A stretch of 42,681 bases of DNA from positions 1 through 42,681 of the forward strand of contig CAYSCH010000029.1 of NCBI GenBank assembly GCA_964429355.1, read 5' to 3'. The DNA is from JAAYAY01 sp964429355. GTDB taxonomy: Bacteria > Planctomycetota > Planctomycetia > Pirellulales > Thermoguttaceae. A program made the position numbers and the translations under genes. Under the pieces are notes generated by a model, which worked only from the letters and a program-made list of their open reading frames with translations, did no database searches and had not been told where the DNA came from. This document shows positions 14,975-22,736 of the stretch, one piece after another (position 1 is the stretch's first letter; every line of letters begins with the position of its first letter).

Positions 14975-15856
14975 TCAGCCGCCGCGAGGCGGATCAGCAG
15001 GGATGTTGTGGTTGGTGCACACGTTCCATGCCCGGTCAAAATGACGGAGGAGACAGACGGCGACGGCAAACAGGTGCGCAACAGGTTCAGCTGCGCTGGG
15101 CCGTGGTCGTTGCATGTCCGTTGGTGCTGATGAGCCTACCACGATCGATGAGTGTTCCGGGCCAACAAGGGCACACCAGTCATTATGTACCTGGCATTGA
15201 TTTCGTCCGGTTGGTTGTGTATGCGGATACGTGTACGGGCGATAGGCCGCTTCAAACAAGAGTGCCGATGTACCTAGTCCGTATACATGGGCATACCAAT
15301 TGATTGATCGGTTTGAGACCGTACAGTTTGCGCGAGCAAGGAGGCCATTACGGCCGTCTGATGTTAGTACGTCAACAACGCAAAGATGGCCGCGCAGTCG
15401 CTGGAGATCATCTCGCCAGTAGTCCGAATTGCGGTCGAAGACAACGACGTCGCCTGGCAGGAGGCTCTGGCCTTCGACAATAGCCGGATCACCTTGGCGT
15501 AGAATGTAGGCGAACCGACTGGTCCGAAAGACTTCTCGTGCTACCCGGACGGTTCCCGATGGCTCTGCTGTGTTGCCTGGGAGAAGCGTGTCGTAGATGG
15601 GAATAACATGATCGGACTCTGTTGATTTATCCGCGAACGGATCACCCTCGCCCGTCAACAGCCAACGAAGATCTAGGTCCGGGAGCATCTTGGCGATCGC
15701 GACTAGCAGCTTGAAGGGCGGAAGCTGCTTATCAGCCAGCACTCTCGAGATCACGGGCTGTGCCACCGCGGTGGCATCGGCCATCCGCGTCTGACGGCCG
15801 ACGAATCTGCGGTTCATCAACTCTCTTACCCTCCCACCGACCGTATGTTCCGCCAT
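14975..15856 (-). CDS. XRE-family regulator with S24-like C-terminal fold
   Basis: The 293-residue protein starts with a lambda-repressor-type HTH (TRMADATAVAQPVISRVLADKQLPPFKLLVAIAKML, residues about 22-57). It continues with an S24/LexA-type beta fold: VIPIYDTLLPG, FAYILRQGDPAIVEGQSLLPGDVVVFD and NGLLAR. In cleavable repressors the first of these blocks reads GDSM; here it is GDPA, so the catalytic serine appears to be missing and RecA-stimulated self-cleavage is not expected. The last 80 or so residues (from about PHTQPTGRNQ) are rich in Cys, His and Asn and not family-like, so a 3' frameshift may have replaced the true end. I chose the ATG at 15856, which has GGGAG at good spacing. It is the first gene of the minus-strand run and the likely regulator of the Topo VI-RT genes. 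Confidence 0.75.
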   Translation of the reverse strand: MAEHTVGGRVRELMNRRFVGRQTRMADATAVAQPVISRVLADKQLPPFKLLVAIAKMLPDLDLRWLLTGEGDPFADKSTESDHVIPIYDTLLPGNTAEPSGTVRVAREVFRTSRFAYILRQGDPAIVEGQSLLPGDVVVFDRNSDYWRDDLQRLRGHLCVVDVLTSDGRNGLLARANCTVSNRSINWYAHVYGLGTSALLFEAAYRPYTYPHTQPTGRNQCQVHNDWCALVGPEHSSIVVGSSAPTDMQRPRPSAAEPVAHLFAVAVCLLRHFDRAWNVCTNHNIPADPPRGG

Positions 15857-15945
15857 TTTTGCTCCCTTCGTCGTCGTTGGCCTTGCGTTTCGAGGAATAC
15901 ACAATAAGATAAGATTATGCACAAATCGATAAAATAGCAAGTCCA
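15857..15945 (-). promoter_or_regulatory. AT-rich promoter/operator region of the XRE regulator
   Basis: An AT-rich island at 15898-15937 contains a short direct repeat (AAGATAAGAT at 15906-15915) and TATCTT- and TTGTGC-like boxes on the minus strand. It is clearly more AT-rich than its surroundings. The exact -35/-10 pair cannot be fixed. Autoregulation by the adjacent repressor is likely by analogy with other XRE/S24 regulators. Confidence 0.4.
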
Positions 15946-16145
15946 TCGAGACTAAACGGCCGCTAAACCACCCGAACGAGCGGTATGCATGTTGTCCTAG
16001 GCGGCCATGCCCGAACTAGGGGGAGGCAATCCCGCCTGTGGAACGTGTCAATAGCACGAATTTGCAGAATGATTTAGGACGGCTGCGTTGTTAGATTCCC
16101 CGCGTTCGACATCGATCGCGCCACCAAGACGCTCTCGAAGTATGG

Positions 16146-16334
16146 ATGGGAGATTTCAGCGATGTTTGGCGCGGATGCTGTGCCCGGGGACGCGCGCGCC
16201 CATCCGCGCTGCGATACTGCCCAACATGTGGCTCGCCGGTAGTTGCTCGGCGGCGAGATGCCCGTTACTGCTCTCGCAGATGCCACCTGGCTGCTCGGAG
16301 AATTGTCAAGATGACGGCCGAACGGGGCGAATGA
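16146..16334 (+). CDS. Small zinc-ribbon protein
   Basis: The 62-residue product has a treble-clef-like cysteine pattern, RYCPTCGSPVVARRRDARYCSRRCHLAARR: CxxC, then CxxxC about 17 residues later, with many arginines. This is the form of short zinc-binding proteins or DNA-binding tails often found near mobile genes. The first 20 residues are less typical, so the true start could be downstream. No Shine-Dalgarno is evident. It is divergent from the XRE regulator. Confidence 0.5.
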   Translation: MGDFSDVWRGCCARGRARPSALRYCPTCGSPVVARRRDARYCSRRCHLAARRIVKMTAERGE

Positions 16335-17311
16335 GCCGGCAATTGGCTCGACGGTTCCCGTGCCAGGGGCAGCCCCGGACCCAATGCATGCCGACCGGCC
16401 GCTGGGGTCACCTAGTCGAGAATCGCGCCGAATTGCGACACTCGACGCCGGAATGGCAGTCTAGCCGGTCCCGTTGCGCTGAAAAACCCGCGGGTCGTGA
16501 TTTCTGCAGCCCCCTACCAACCGCCGATGAGATATCGTACCTTGACGGTCGATTGCAGAATGACGCCGGCGTCTGCCATCAACCCTTCTTGGGCCCGAGA
16601 GACCTGTTCCGATTGGGCCGATAATTGTTCCGATAAGCAAGAATTCTCAAAGAAGTCGCCTGCGAAGTAAATGCTTGTCGCAAAATAGGTTATATCGTCC
16701 AGACGCTCGGTGTTGAAAGGATTCCCCATGATTCCGTTATCCTCCACTCAGAACGAAAAGCCCGCTGTAACTGAGAGTTACGGCGGGCGGTTTTGTTTCT
16801 TGAAGGCCCTGTTTTTCTGGGGCAAAAGATGGACATGCTCCACTTCTGATCCACTTTCGCGTGCATGGTGCGTGGTGAGCACGTGCCCTGAGATTATCTG
16901 GGCATCGCCGCCGGTAGTCAGTCTCCAATGGCGGAAGAATCCTTCCAAGATAGGCATCTCGCGAGGCGGCAATGCGCGCTAGCGATCGTGCGGGGAGAGG
17001 CCGTAGGGAAAAGGCTCATGCGGCTACTGCTGATAATGATGGATCTTGAGTGACTCTGGATCTAATGCCGAGGCCCTGCCCTTCCGGCGCGACCAGCGGA
17101 TTCGGGTGATCGTCATGGGGCTGTACTCGGAGCACACCGCCCGGCGTCGGTTCGTCCATAGGGATTATGGTATTTCCCCCTCATTGGAGTTGATTTTTTT
17201 GGATTTTCAAAATTTCCTTGTCAGGAATAGGGGAGCGGTGGCGGAAAGACGTAGCTAATGAGGATGGTTTGGTTACGTGCCTGTGCTTGGTAGGTTGAGG
17301 GAGGATTTGTA
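16335..17311. other. Gene-free interval of nearly 1 kb
   Basis: No frame gives a recognisable protein. A 70-odd-residue minus-strand frame (16514-16747) is open but has no ribosome site and no family features. The interval holds the bidirectional hairpin terminator at 16756-16800. It also has a T-rich patch at 17170-17220 with no clear promoter consensus, just upstream of the PEP-CTERM gene. It may be the remains of an excised or decayed element. Confidence 0.5.
16756..16800. terminator. Bidirectional rho-independent terminator
   Basis: A 13-bp stem (16760-16772 with 16776-16788, one G-T pair) closes a GAG loop. On the plus strand it is followed by GGTTTTGTTT. On the minus strand it is followed by TTTTCG, so it can act in both directions. 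No intact gene ends beside it. Confidence 0.75.
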
Positions 17312-17920
17312 ATGAGAAGCGTCATGATTTTGCTTGTGAGTTGGATACTGTGCATTGGGATGCGGGGAATAAGTGACGCGGCTCTCATCAATTTCGATGA
17401 TGCAGTCGCACCTAGTACTTTCTCGGCCCAAGTACCGTTAGCAGAACAGTACTCGGCCTTGGGAGTCCATTTTAGCGGCACAGGTGAAGTCCTCGACCAA
17501 AGCGGCGGTTTTGGAGTGGATTTAACGCCTCCTTTTAGCCCCCGGAATTTCTTGGCGTTCAACAATCTTGCTTCCGCTTTTCCGCCAGAGACCATGAGTT
17601 TCGATTTTCGAGTCGGCTCGGTTTCGTTGGACTTCGCGGGCCAGATCGGAACCATCCGACTCACTGGCTACTCTGACGGAGGTCTTGTCAATGAAGTGAG
17701 CATGTATTCAGCGAGCGACAACGATTGGAGCCCATTGACGCTCTCAGGTGGGCAGTTTGATACAGTCATCTTCAATATCGATGCTCAAAGTGGCGCTTTC
17801 GTCATTGATAATCTCCGCTTTGAAGCCGCCGCCGTGCCCGAACCCACCACCCTCGCCATCTGGGGCACAATGAGCGGACTGGGACTGATCGCTGCCCGAC
17901 GGCGGAAGCGAGGCGCGTAG
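17312..17920 (+). CDS. PEP-CTERM sorted extracellular protein
   Basis: The 202-residue protein has an N-terminal signal peptide (MRSVMILLVSWILCIGM, cleavage near SDA-ALI). Its beta-rich body contains LINFDD, VHFSGTGEV, MSFDFRVGSVSLDFAG and FVIDNLRFE. It ends in a PEP-CTERM sorting signal: VPEPTT, a hydrophobic span (LAIWGTMSGLGLIAA) and a basic RRRKR end. In organisms with an exosortase this tail is cut and the protein is released to the surface or matrix. GGGAGG lies about 8 nt before the ATG. A terminator follows directly, so it is probably transcribed alone. No exosortase is in the window. The body resembles other PEP-CTERM proteins of unknown role. Confidence 0.9.
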   Translation: MRSVMILLVSWILCIGMRGISDAALINFDDAVAPSTFSAQVPLAEQYSALGVHFSGTGEVLDQSGGFGVDLTPPFSPRNFLAFNNLASAFPPETMSFDFRVGSVSLDFAGQIGTIRLTGYSDGGLVNEVSMYSASDNDWSPLTLSGGQFDTVIFNIDAQSGAFVIDNLRFEAAAVPEPTTLAIWGTMSGLGLIAARRRKRGA

Positions 17921-17951
17921 TACTCAGACGCCAACAACGACGACTCTCAGA

Positions 17952-17987
17952 CCCGTGTCGCTCCTGTGTGACGCGGGCCCTTGTTTT
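17952..17987 (+). terminator. Terminator of the PEP-CTERM gene
   Basis: A 10-bp stem with two wobble pairs (17952-17961 with 17968-17977) and a six-base loop is followed by CCCTTGTTTT. It lies 32 nt after the PEP-CTERM stop. Confidence 0.65.
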
Positions 17988-18209
17988 GGCCGTTGCCCAC
18001 AAGTCGATCTGAACAGGACCGCGTACCTCTTCGGCCGAGGTTTGCATCCGGCCAGCACCCTGCGCCCCCGAGCCGCCCCCCTTCTCCCAATACTCCCCGT
18101 GCAGGGCCCTGTATTTTCCCAACCCTACCGCTCTGGCATCTCAGGCCACCAGCCTGTTCCGCCAGAAAGTTCCTTGCGCAGGACAGTACCAGATTCGCGC
18201 CAAGGCCAT

Positions 18210-18752
18210 TTACGGGGTCGTGCCACCCTCCAACACTGAATACACCGTCGGCCGACTCAGCCCCACCGTCCGCGCGATCGCAGCTATGGCCACGCTCTCA
18301 GCCTTGAGCCGCCGGATCGTGTCCACCTGAAGGTCGGTCACCTTGACCCTGCGACCCTTCTTCGAGCCGCCCCAACGCTTCCCCTGAGCCCTCGCAGCAG
18401 CCTGACCAGCCCGTACCCGTTCCCCGCGCACCTCGGTCTCATATTGGGCCATGGAAGCCAGCACGTGGGCCATGAGCCGCCCCGCGGGCGTCGACAGGTC
18501 CAAACCCTCGCGGATCGAGACCAGCCCCACGTTGCGCTGGTGTAGCTCCTCGAACAGGGCCGTCAGCCCTCGGGCAGTTCTGCCAAGCCGATCGAGTCGC
18601 CAGACAATGAGCTGGCCGACCTCGCCGCGCCGAATGGCCGCTTCGAGCTTCTGCCAGACTGGGCGAATTGCAGGCGATCCACATCGAGCCTGCTCAACGC
18701 CTGAAGTCCTGAACGGGACGGTCAGCGCCCTGCAGCGGTTCTTTGGTTCCAC
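18210..18752 (-). pseudogene. Serine recombinase lacking its catalytic N-terminus
   Basis: The open frame encodes most of a resolvase/invertase-type serine recombinase: AIRRGEVGQLIVWRLDRLGRTARGL, VGLVSIREGLDLSTPAGRLMAHVLASMAQYE, and a C-terminal HTH (IAAIARTVGLSRPTVYSVL). The usual first 60 residues with the YxRVS catalytic serine are missing. The 30 residues before RRGEV are partly family-like (SPAIRPVWQKLEAA), and the first 20 or so are foreign. The product cannot be catalytic. The break lies next to the FG-GAP remnant at 18722-18862, so a deletion or rearrangement probably joined the two. The gene otherwise looks recent, with no stops in the remaining 150 codons. Confidence 0.75.
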
Positions 18753-18862
18753 CAGATGGTGAGTCGTGGCGGAGTTGGTTGTGCGGGCGTCACTCTGTGC
18801 GGGAACAGATGGGTGCCGACCGCCAAGTCTACGTCACCGTCCGCGTCGAAATCCCCAGCCTG
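18722..18862 (-). pseudogene. FG-GAP/VCBS repeat remnant
   Basis: About 46 residues in one minus-strand frame read as a calcium-binding FG-GAP/VCBS repeat (GDFDADGDVDLAVGTHLF ... LTIWWNQ) and then run out at the recombinase junction. There is no start codon and no further repeats. It begins just after the stop of the PQQ-propeller gene at 18877. It is the tail end of a lost gene, or a stray C-terminal module. Confidence 0.55.
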
Positions 18863-18876
18863 ACTCGGCAGGGCTC

Positions 18877-20967
18877 TCACACCCTCGCGGCCTGCCAGAG
18901 TAATAGCGCTCCAACTCCCCAGAAGAAGAGTGTGAACGACAGCCACAGGCAGACTGTGTCGACGGTCGGCCGAGGCCGGCGACTGAACCGATATGCCGTC
19001 GGGACCGCCGCCGGCCAGGAGGGCAGGAAACCGACGAGAAACGCCCATTCCGTCGCCAGGCTCAACCGGCGGCAAGCCAGGTAGTAGCCCACGCAAACCG
19101 CGAGAAACAATGCGACCGATGCCAGCGACCACCACCGGCCTCGCGTCGGCCGGGAGGACTGATTGACAGAGACGATCATGTTGAGGGCCACCTGGTGTGC
19201 CACGAAAAGGCAGACCGGCCAGGTGAATACGAAGGGGCCGGCCCAGCGATTGAATATCGGTGTGCCCAGGATGCCGAATACAAAGGCAATCACCCAGAAC
19301 GCCGCACGACCGGCACTCGTACCGGCGTCAGGCCACCGAGCGACAACAGCCCGTCGACACATGACCGCCAGCACAGCAGCCGGAGCCAACACCCCGACGA
19401 CGCAGTAGATGTACCACCGCCACAGTTCCTCGCAGTCGGCCGGATCGAATGCGAACTCCCGCTCCCCGCCAACGAACCACGCCAGGTCGAACGTGCTGGA
19501 AACGGGTTTCGACGAATCTGAACGGGCCATCGGGCGATGTTCGGCGTCGAGTTCTTCCGGCCGGCCCACGTAGATGCAGGCTAAATGCGTGGGGCTGCGC
19601 AGGTAGAGCCGGCCACGATCGAGCGCGGGTGCGGTCCAGCAGATCTCCCCCTCGAAAACCCGCATCCGCCCCAGTTCCTCAAATCGCTCGGGACTGGCCC
19701 GGGCAAGGATCAGTTCTCCTGCATCGGTCAACAGAAACAGTTTCCCTTGGGCGGCCACGGCCGTGGCGTGCCCCACCCGATCCGTTTCCCAAAGCACCTC
19801 GCCGGTCGAGAAGTCAAGACACTTGTACGTTCCCCGCGAAGGGCGCTGAGCTTTGGCCTGGGCGTCGCGCAGATCGAAGCCGTAGATCCGGCCGTCGACC
19901 AGAACGCTCGAAGCGGTGTCGTTCGAGAACTTGCGGTTTGTCCAGACCGGGGCGAAATTAAGCGAACTGGCCGTTCCCTCGCCGCCTGGCGGATTCGCAG
20001 CGTCCAGGCGATAGCAGACCGCGCCGGCACGAAAGGGACTGGCAGCCATCAGAAAGGGTTCTCTGTAAAGCGGTTCGGCCGCATGCTCGTCGTAGCGCGA
20101 CGAGTAGACCTGTACTCCAAGCTGACTGCCCGTCTTCAGATCGAATACAGCCAGGGCATTTTGCAGAAAGGCGACTACGCATCGCTGCCCCTGGAAATCG
20201 ATAGGCAGGGCCGAGCAGTAGCTGGCCGGTTCGTCTCCCGATGCCCAGACCGTGGAGCCATCCTCGGCATCGAGCGCCACGACACTGGCCGCTTTTCCCC
20301 CGACGGGCAGAACCACCTTGCCTCCTTCAACCAGCGGTGAACAGGAATAGCCAAACCCCGTCCCTCGGCCCTCGAACCGCTCGTTCACATTGATCTGCCA
20401 GATCCGCCTGCCATCGGCCGAGTGCAGGCAGCCAACCTGCCCGTCAGGGCCGGCGAAGTACACTCGCCCTTCGTGCCAGGTCGGCGTCGCTCGGGGACCC
20501 GGATACATGCCGGCCGGCTCGTAGGGCCAACCGTAGCGGTAACGCCAGACAAGCTCGCCCGTACCGGCGTCGCGGCATTCCATATGCTGGGCCGTCAGCG
20601 ATTGGGACTGGGTGAAAAGACGATTGCCGACCACCACGATTCCCGAATACCCTCGCCCGCACGGCTGCGACCAGAGCAGCGGCGGTCCTTCGGCCGGCCA
20701 CGAATCGGCCAGGTTGGTTTCGACCGAAATGCCGTCGTAGCTGGGACCACGGCGATGGGGCCAACCCGGCCCGGGGTGGTCCGACGATTCGACTTCGATC
20801 GGCGAAGTCCTGCTCCACCGCGAGCGGCGGAATAGAGAACCCACGTCGGCGAGGGCGAAGAAGACGATCAGGCCCAGCACGGCCAGCGCAACCAATCGCG
20901 TGCCGGCGAAACGGGCGATTGTCCTGAGACGGTGGAATCTGGCGTTTTCGCTGCCTCGCGTACTCAT
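18877..20967 (-). CDS. PQQ-like beta-propeller membrane protein
   Basis: The 696-residue protein has an N-terminal membrane span (LVALAVLGLIVFFALADV, about 30-47). A PQQ/BamB-like propeller follows, with the typical start PHRRGPSYDGISVETNLADSWPAEGPPLLWSQPCG and blades of the kind GELVWRYRYGW, DGRRIWQINV, DGSTVWASG and TGEVLWETDR. The C-terminal 200 residues hold about five hydrophobic spans (VVGVLAPAAVLAVM, AAFWVIAFVFGILG, WSLASVALFLAVCVGYYLA and others). Such proteins are frequent in Planctomycetes. They lack the residues of true PQQ dehydrogenases, and their function is unknown. It is the last gene of the minus-strand run that includes the GH127-like and FAD genes, 33 nt after the former. 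The propeller probably faces the periplasm. Confidence 0.85.
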   Translation of the reverse strand: MSTRGSENARFHRLRTIARFAGTRLVALAVLGLIVFFALADVGSLFRRSRWSRTSPIEVESSDHPGPGWPHRRGPSYDGISVETNLADSWPAEGPPLLWSQPCGRGYSGIVVVGNRLFTQSQSLTAQHMECRDAGTGELVWRYRYGWPYEPAGMYPGPRATPTWHEGRVYFAGPDGQVGCLHSADGRRIWQINVNERFEGRGTGFGYSCSPLVEGGKVVLPVGGKAASVVALDAEDGSTVWASGDEPASYCSALPIDFQGQRCVVAFLQNALAVFDLKTGSQLGVQVYSSRYDEHAAEPLYREPFLMAASPFRAGAVCYRLDAANPPGGEGTASSLNFAPVWTNRKFSNDTASSVLVDGRIYGFDLRDAQAKAQRPSRGTYKCLDFSTGEVLWETDRVGHATAVAAQGKLFLLTDAGELILARASPERFEELGRMRVFEGEICWTAPALDRGRLYLRSPTHLACIYVGRPEELDAEHRPMARSDSSKPVSSTFDLAWFVGGEREFAFDPADCEELWRWYIYCVVGVLAPAAVLAVMCRRAVVARWPDAGTSAGRAAFWVIAFVFGILGTPIFNRWAGPFVFTWPVCLFVAHQVALNMIVSVNQSSRPTRGRWWSLASVALFLAVCVGYYLACRRLSLATEWAFLVGFLPSWPAAVPTAYRFSRRPRPTVDTVCLWLSFTLFFWGVGALLLWQAARV

Positions 20968-21000
20968 TTGCTGCCATTGCCTGCCATGCCGGAGGTGAGA

Positions 21001-22638
21001 TCAGCCCGGCTGCTCTGGGGCCGGATAGATCGGCACCGCCGGATCACACGAGACGACCTGGTCGCCACGCCACGTGAGCCGGAACTGGCGGCGGCTGACC
21101 GGCATGACCTCGACGGTTTCGCGGCTGGGCAACTCGTAACCGAGCTCAATCACGCTGCCGGCGGTTACCTCGCTTGCCGATACACGGAGATACGAACCGT
21201 CCCAACGGAGCGGCAAGGCCTGCCCGGAAGAGGTCAGCGAAACCGTTTCCCGCGGCGTCCAGCCGGGCACGCGGATGCGGAGCGGACAGGGCTCGTTGGG
21301 AACGATTTGCAGCCGGCCCCGGCCGCTCCGATTCTCAAGGACCCTTATCCCTGGCATATCGACTCCGAAATGGAGGTTGACCGAGAAGCCGCCGTCGCCG
21401 GTTGGGGTGACGATGTGCTGATAAACGTCAACGAGCGAGTGAATCACGGCGGCGAAGACGTCGAGGATCGCCCCGCGTCCGAACGGATGCCCGTACACGC
21501 CCCAGGCCCCGTGGAGACGTGGACTGGCCTGGTCGTCGATCTGCGATGGCAGCAATCGGGCGCGGATCAGGCGCTCCGTGTCGTCGAGCATATCGCTCTG
21601 GCCGGTTCGCAGCGCAAGCCAGAGCGCCAACTGAACCACGTCGCTGCAGCTGCCGTGCTCCCCGACGGGATCGCCGGCTTCGTCCGGAAAGCGGATCTTC
21701 CCCAGATCGTGAGGCGTCCAACCGGACTGCGAGATGTTGTGTGTCCAAAGCGAATGGCGGTAGGTGGCGTGCACCGCATCGACGTACTCTTGTCGCCCCT
21801 CCGACAGCCCGAAGAGGAGAAGGCCACGCAGTGTGCCGAGGTAGGAGTGGTTGTGGCCCACGTTGTTTGGATCGAGGATTTCCTTGCGGGCGGAGCCTTC
21901 CGCATTGACGGAGTTGGCCAGGTGATGAGGGGCGATGCGCCGGGCGAGTTGGAGGGCAAGGTCGTCACCGGTGGCTTCATGGAAGCATAGAATGGCTTCT
22001 AACGCTCGTCCGCTATTGGCAGTTGCGTCGAACCAGGGCGCCCCCGGAGGCTGCAGGTGACAGGGGTCGGTAGACAAGGGGATCCGGCCCCAACAGTCCA
22101 GCCGAGTGTAATCGAATCGACCATTGGGCTGGAAGCAGCGATCCATGGTCGCCAGGAGCCGGTGGCCGGTCTGAATCGCCCACTCGCACTTGCGAAATCG
22201 GGCCAGCGCCGCCAGGGCCAGCAGGCCTTCGCGGAAGTTGTGCGGGTTGATGATCGCCTTGGTCTTGAGAAAGTCCACGCTGGGATCGTTCATCAGGAGA
22301 CCATCCGGGTTGCCCATCAAGCGCCGGATGTTGCCGAGCATGGCCGTTTCGAATTTGGCCGGGATGACGAAACCGGTGGCGGCCTCGAGGCGGAGCATGG
22401 CGTCCCACCACCGTCCCGTGTCGTGCGCCACCTCGTAACCGCCGGTGGGCAGGAAATCGTGGTCGGGATCCAGCCAGGCCAGGCAACAGTTCCCTGCACG
22501 GTGCATGGCCGGCTTTAGAAGCCATTCGTCTTCTCGTTTCGGTGTTTCTTCACCGCGAACCGATGCAGCCGCAAGCGCGGCGCCGGCGCTCAGGGTTTTC
22601 AGAAAACGCCTGCGAGTCCAATTGCCCATCGCGGCCAT
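21001..22638 (-). CDS. Tat-exported GH127-like (alpha/alpha)6-barrel protein
   Basis: The 545-residue protein has a twin-arginine signal (WTRRRFLKTLSAGAALAAAS). The body resembles the GH127/DUF1680 and AGE-like (alpha/alpha)6 barrels: CCLAWLDPDHDFLPTGGYEVAHDTGRWWDAMLRLE, NFREGLLALAALARF, DATANSGRALEAILCFHEATGDD and HGAWGVYGHPFGRG. A C-terminal beta-sandwich follows (LRIRVPGWTPRETVSL, GSVIELGYELPSRETV). GH127 enzymes act on beta-L-arabinofuranosides, but I cannot identify the catalytic Glu/Cys set with confidence, so the substrate is unknown. AGAGGA lies about 8 nt before the ATG at 22638. It sits between the PQQ gene and a repeat-rich protein on the same strand, with a Tat FAD oxidoreductase further upstream, suggesting a sugar-modifying set in the periplasm. 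Confidence 0.75.
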   Translation of the reverse strand: MAAMGNWTRRRFLKTLSAGAALAAASVRGEETPKREDEWLLKPAMHRAGNCCLAWLDPDHDFLPTGGYEVAHDTGRWWDAMLRLEAATGFVIPAKFETAMLGNIRRLMGNPDGLLMNDPSVDFLKTKAIINPHNFREGLLALAALARFRKCEWAIQTGHRLLATMDRCFQPNGRFDYTRLDCWGRIPLSTDPCHLQPPGAPWFDATANSGRALEAILCFHEATGDDLALQLARRIAPHHLANSVNAEGSARKEILDPNNVGHNHSYLGTLRGLLLFGLSEGRQEYVDAVHATYRHSLWTHNISQSGWTPHDLGKIRFPDEAGDPVGEHGSCSDVVQLALWLALRTGQSDMLDDTERLIRARLLPSQIDDQASPRLHGAWGVYGHPFGRGAILDVFAAVIHSLVDVYQHIVTPTGDGGFSVNLHFGVDMPGIRVLENRSGRGRLQIVPNEPCPLRIRVPGWTPRETVSLTSSGQALPLRWDGSYLRVSASEVTAGSVIELGYELPSRETVEVMPVSRRQFRLTWRGDQVVSCDPAVPIYPAPEQPG

Positions 22639-22736
22639 TGCAGTTTTCCTCTCAGATCCCGGGAATTAATCACCCGCAGCCATCGAAGGAGGCGGGCGTC
22701 TGCCCATGGCGGAAGCCCCAATTATGATGCAGGTCC

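Noticed and set aside
16088..16624. 178-residue plus-strand ORF overlapping the zinc-ribbon gene
   Set aside because: The overlapping frame has the regular Cys pattern of a zinc ribbon. This frame shows no motif and low-complexity stretches.
16514..16747. 77-residue minus-strand ORF
   Set aside because: No ribosome site or family features. It starts against the hairpin terminator, and its composition is not convincing.
16700..16760. GATTCC...CCTCCACTCA just before a terminator looks like the 3' end of a tRNA or tmRNA (possible attachment site)
   Set aside because: The T-loop is wrong, there is no acceptor partner or cloverleaf, and no second copy was found.
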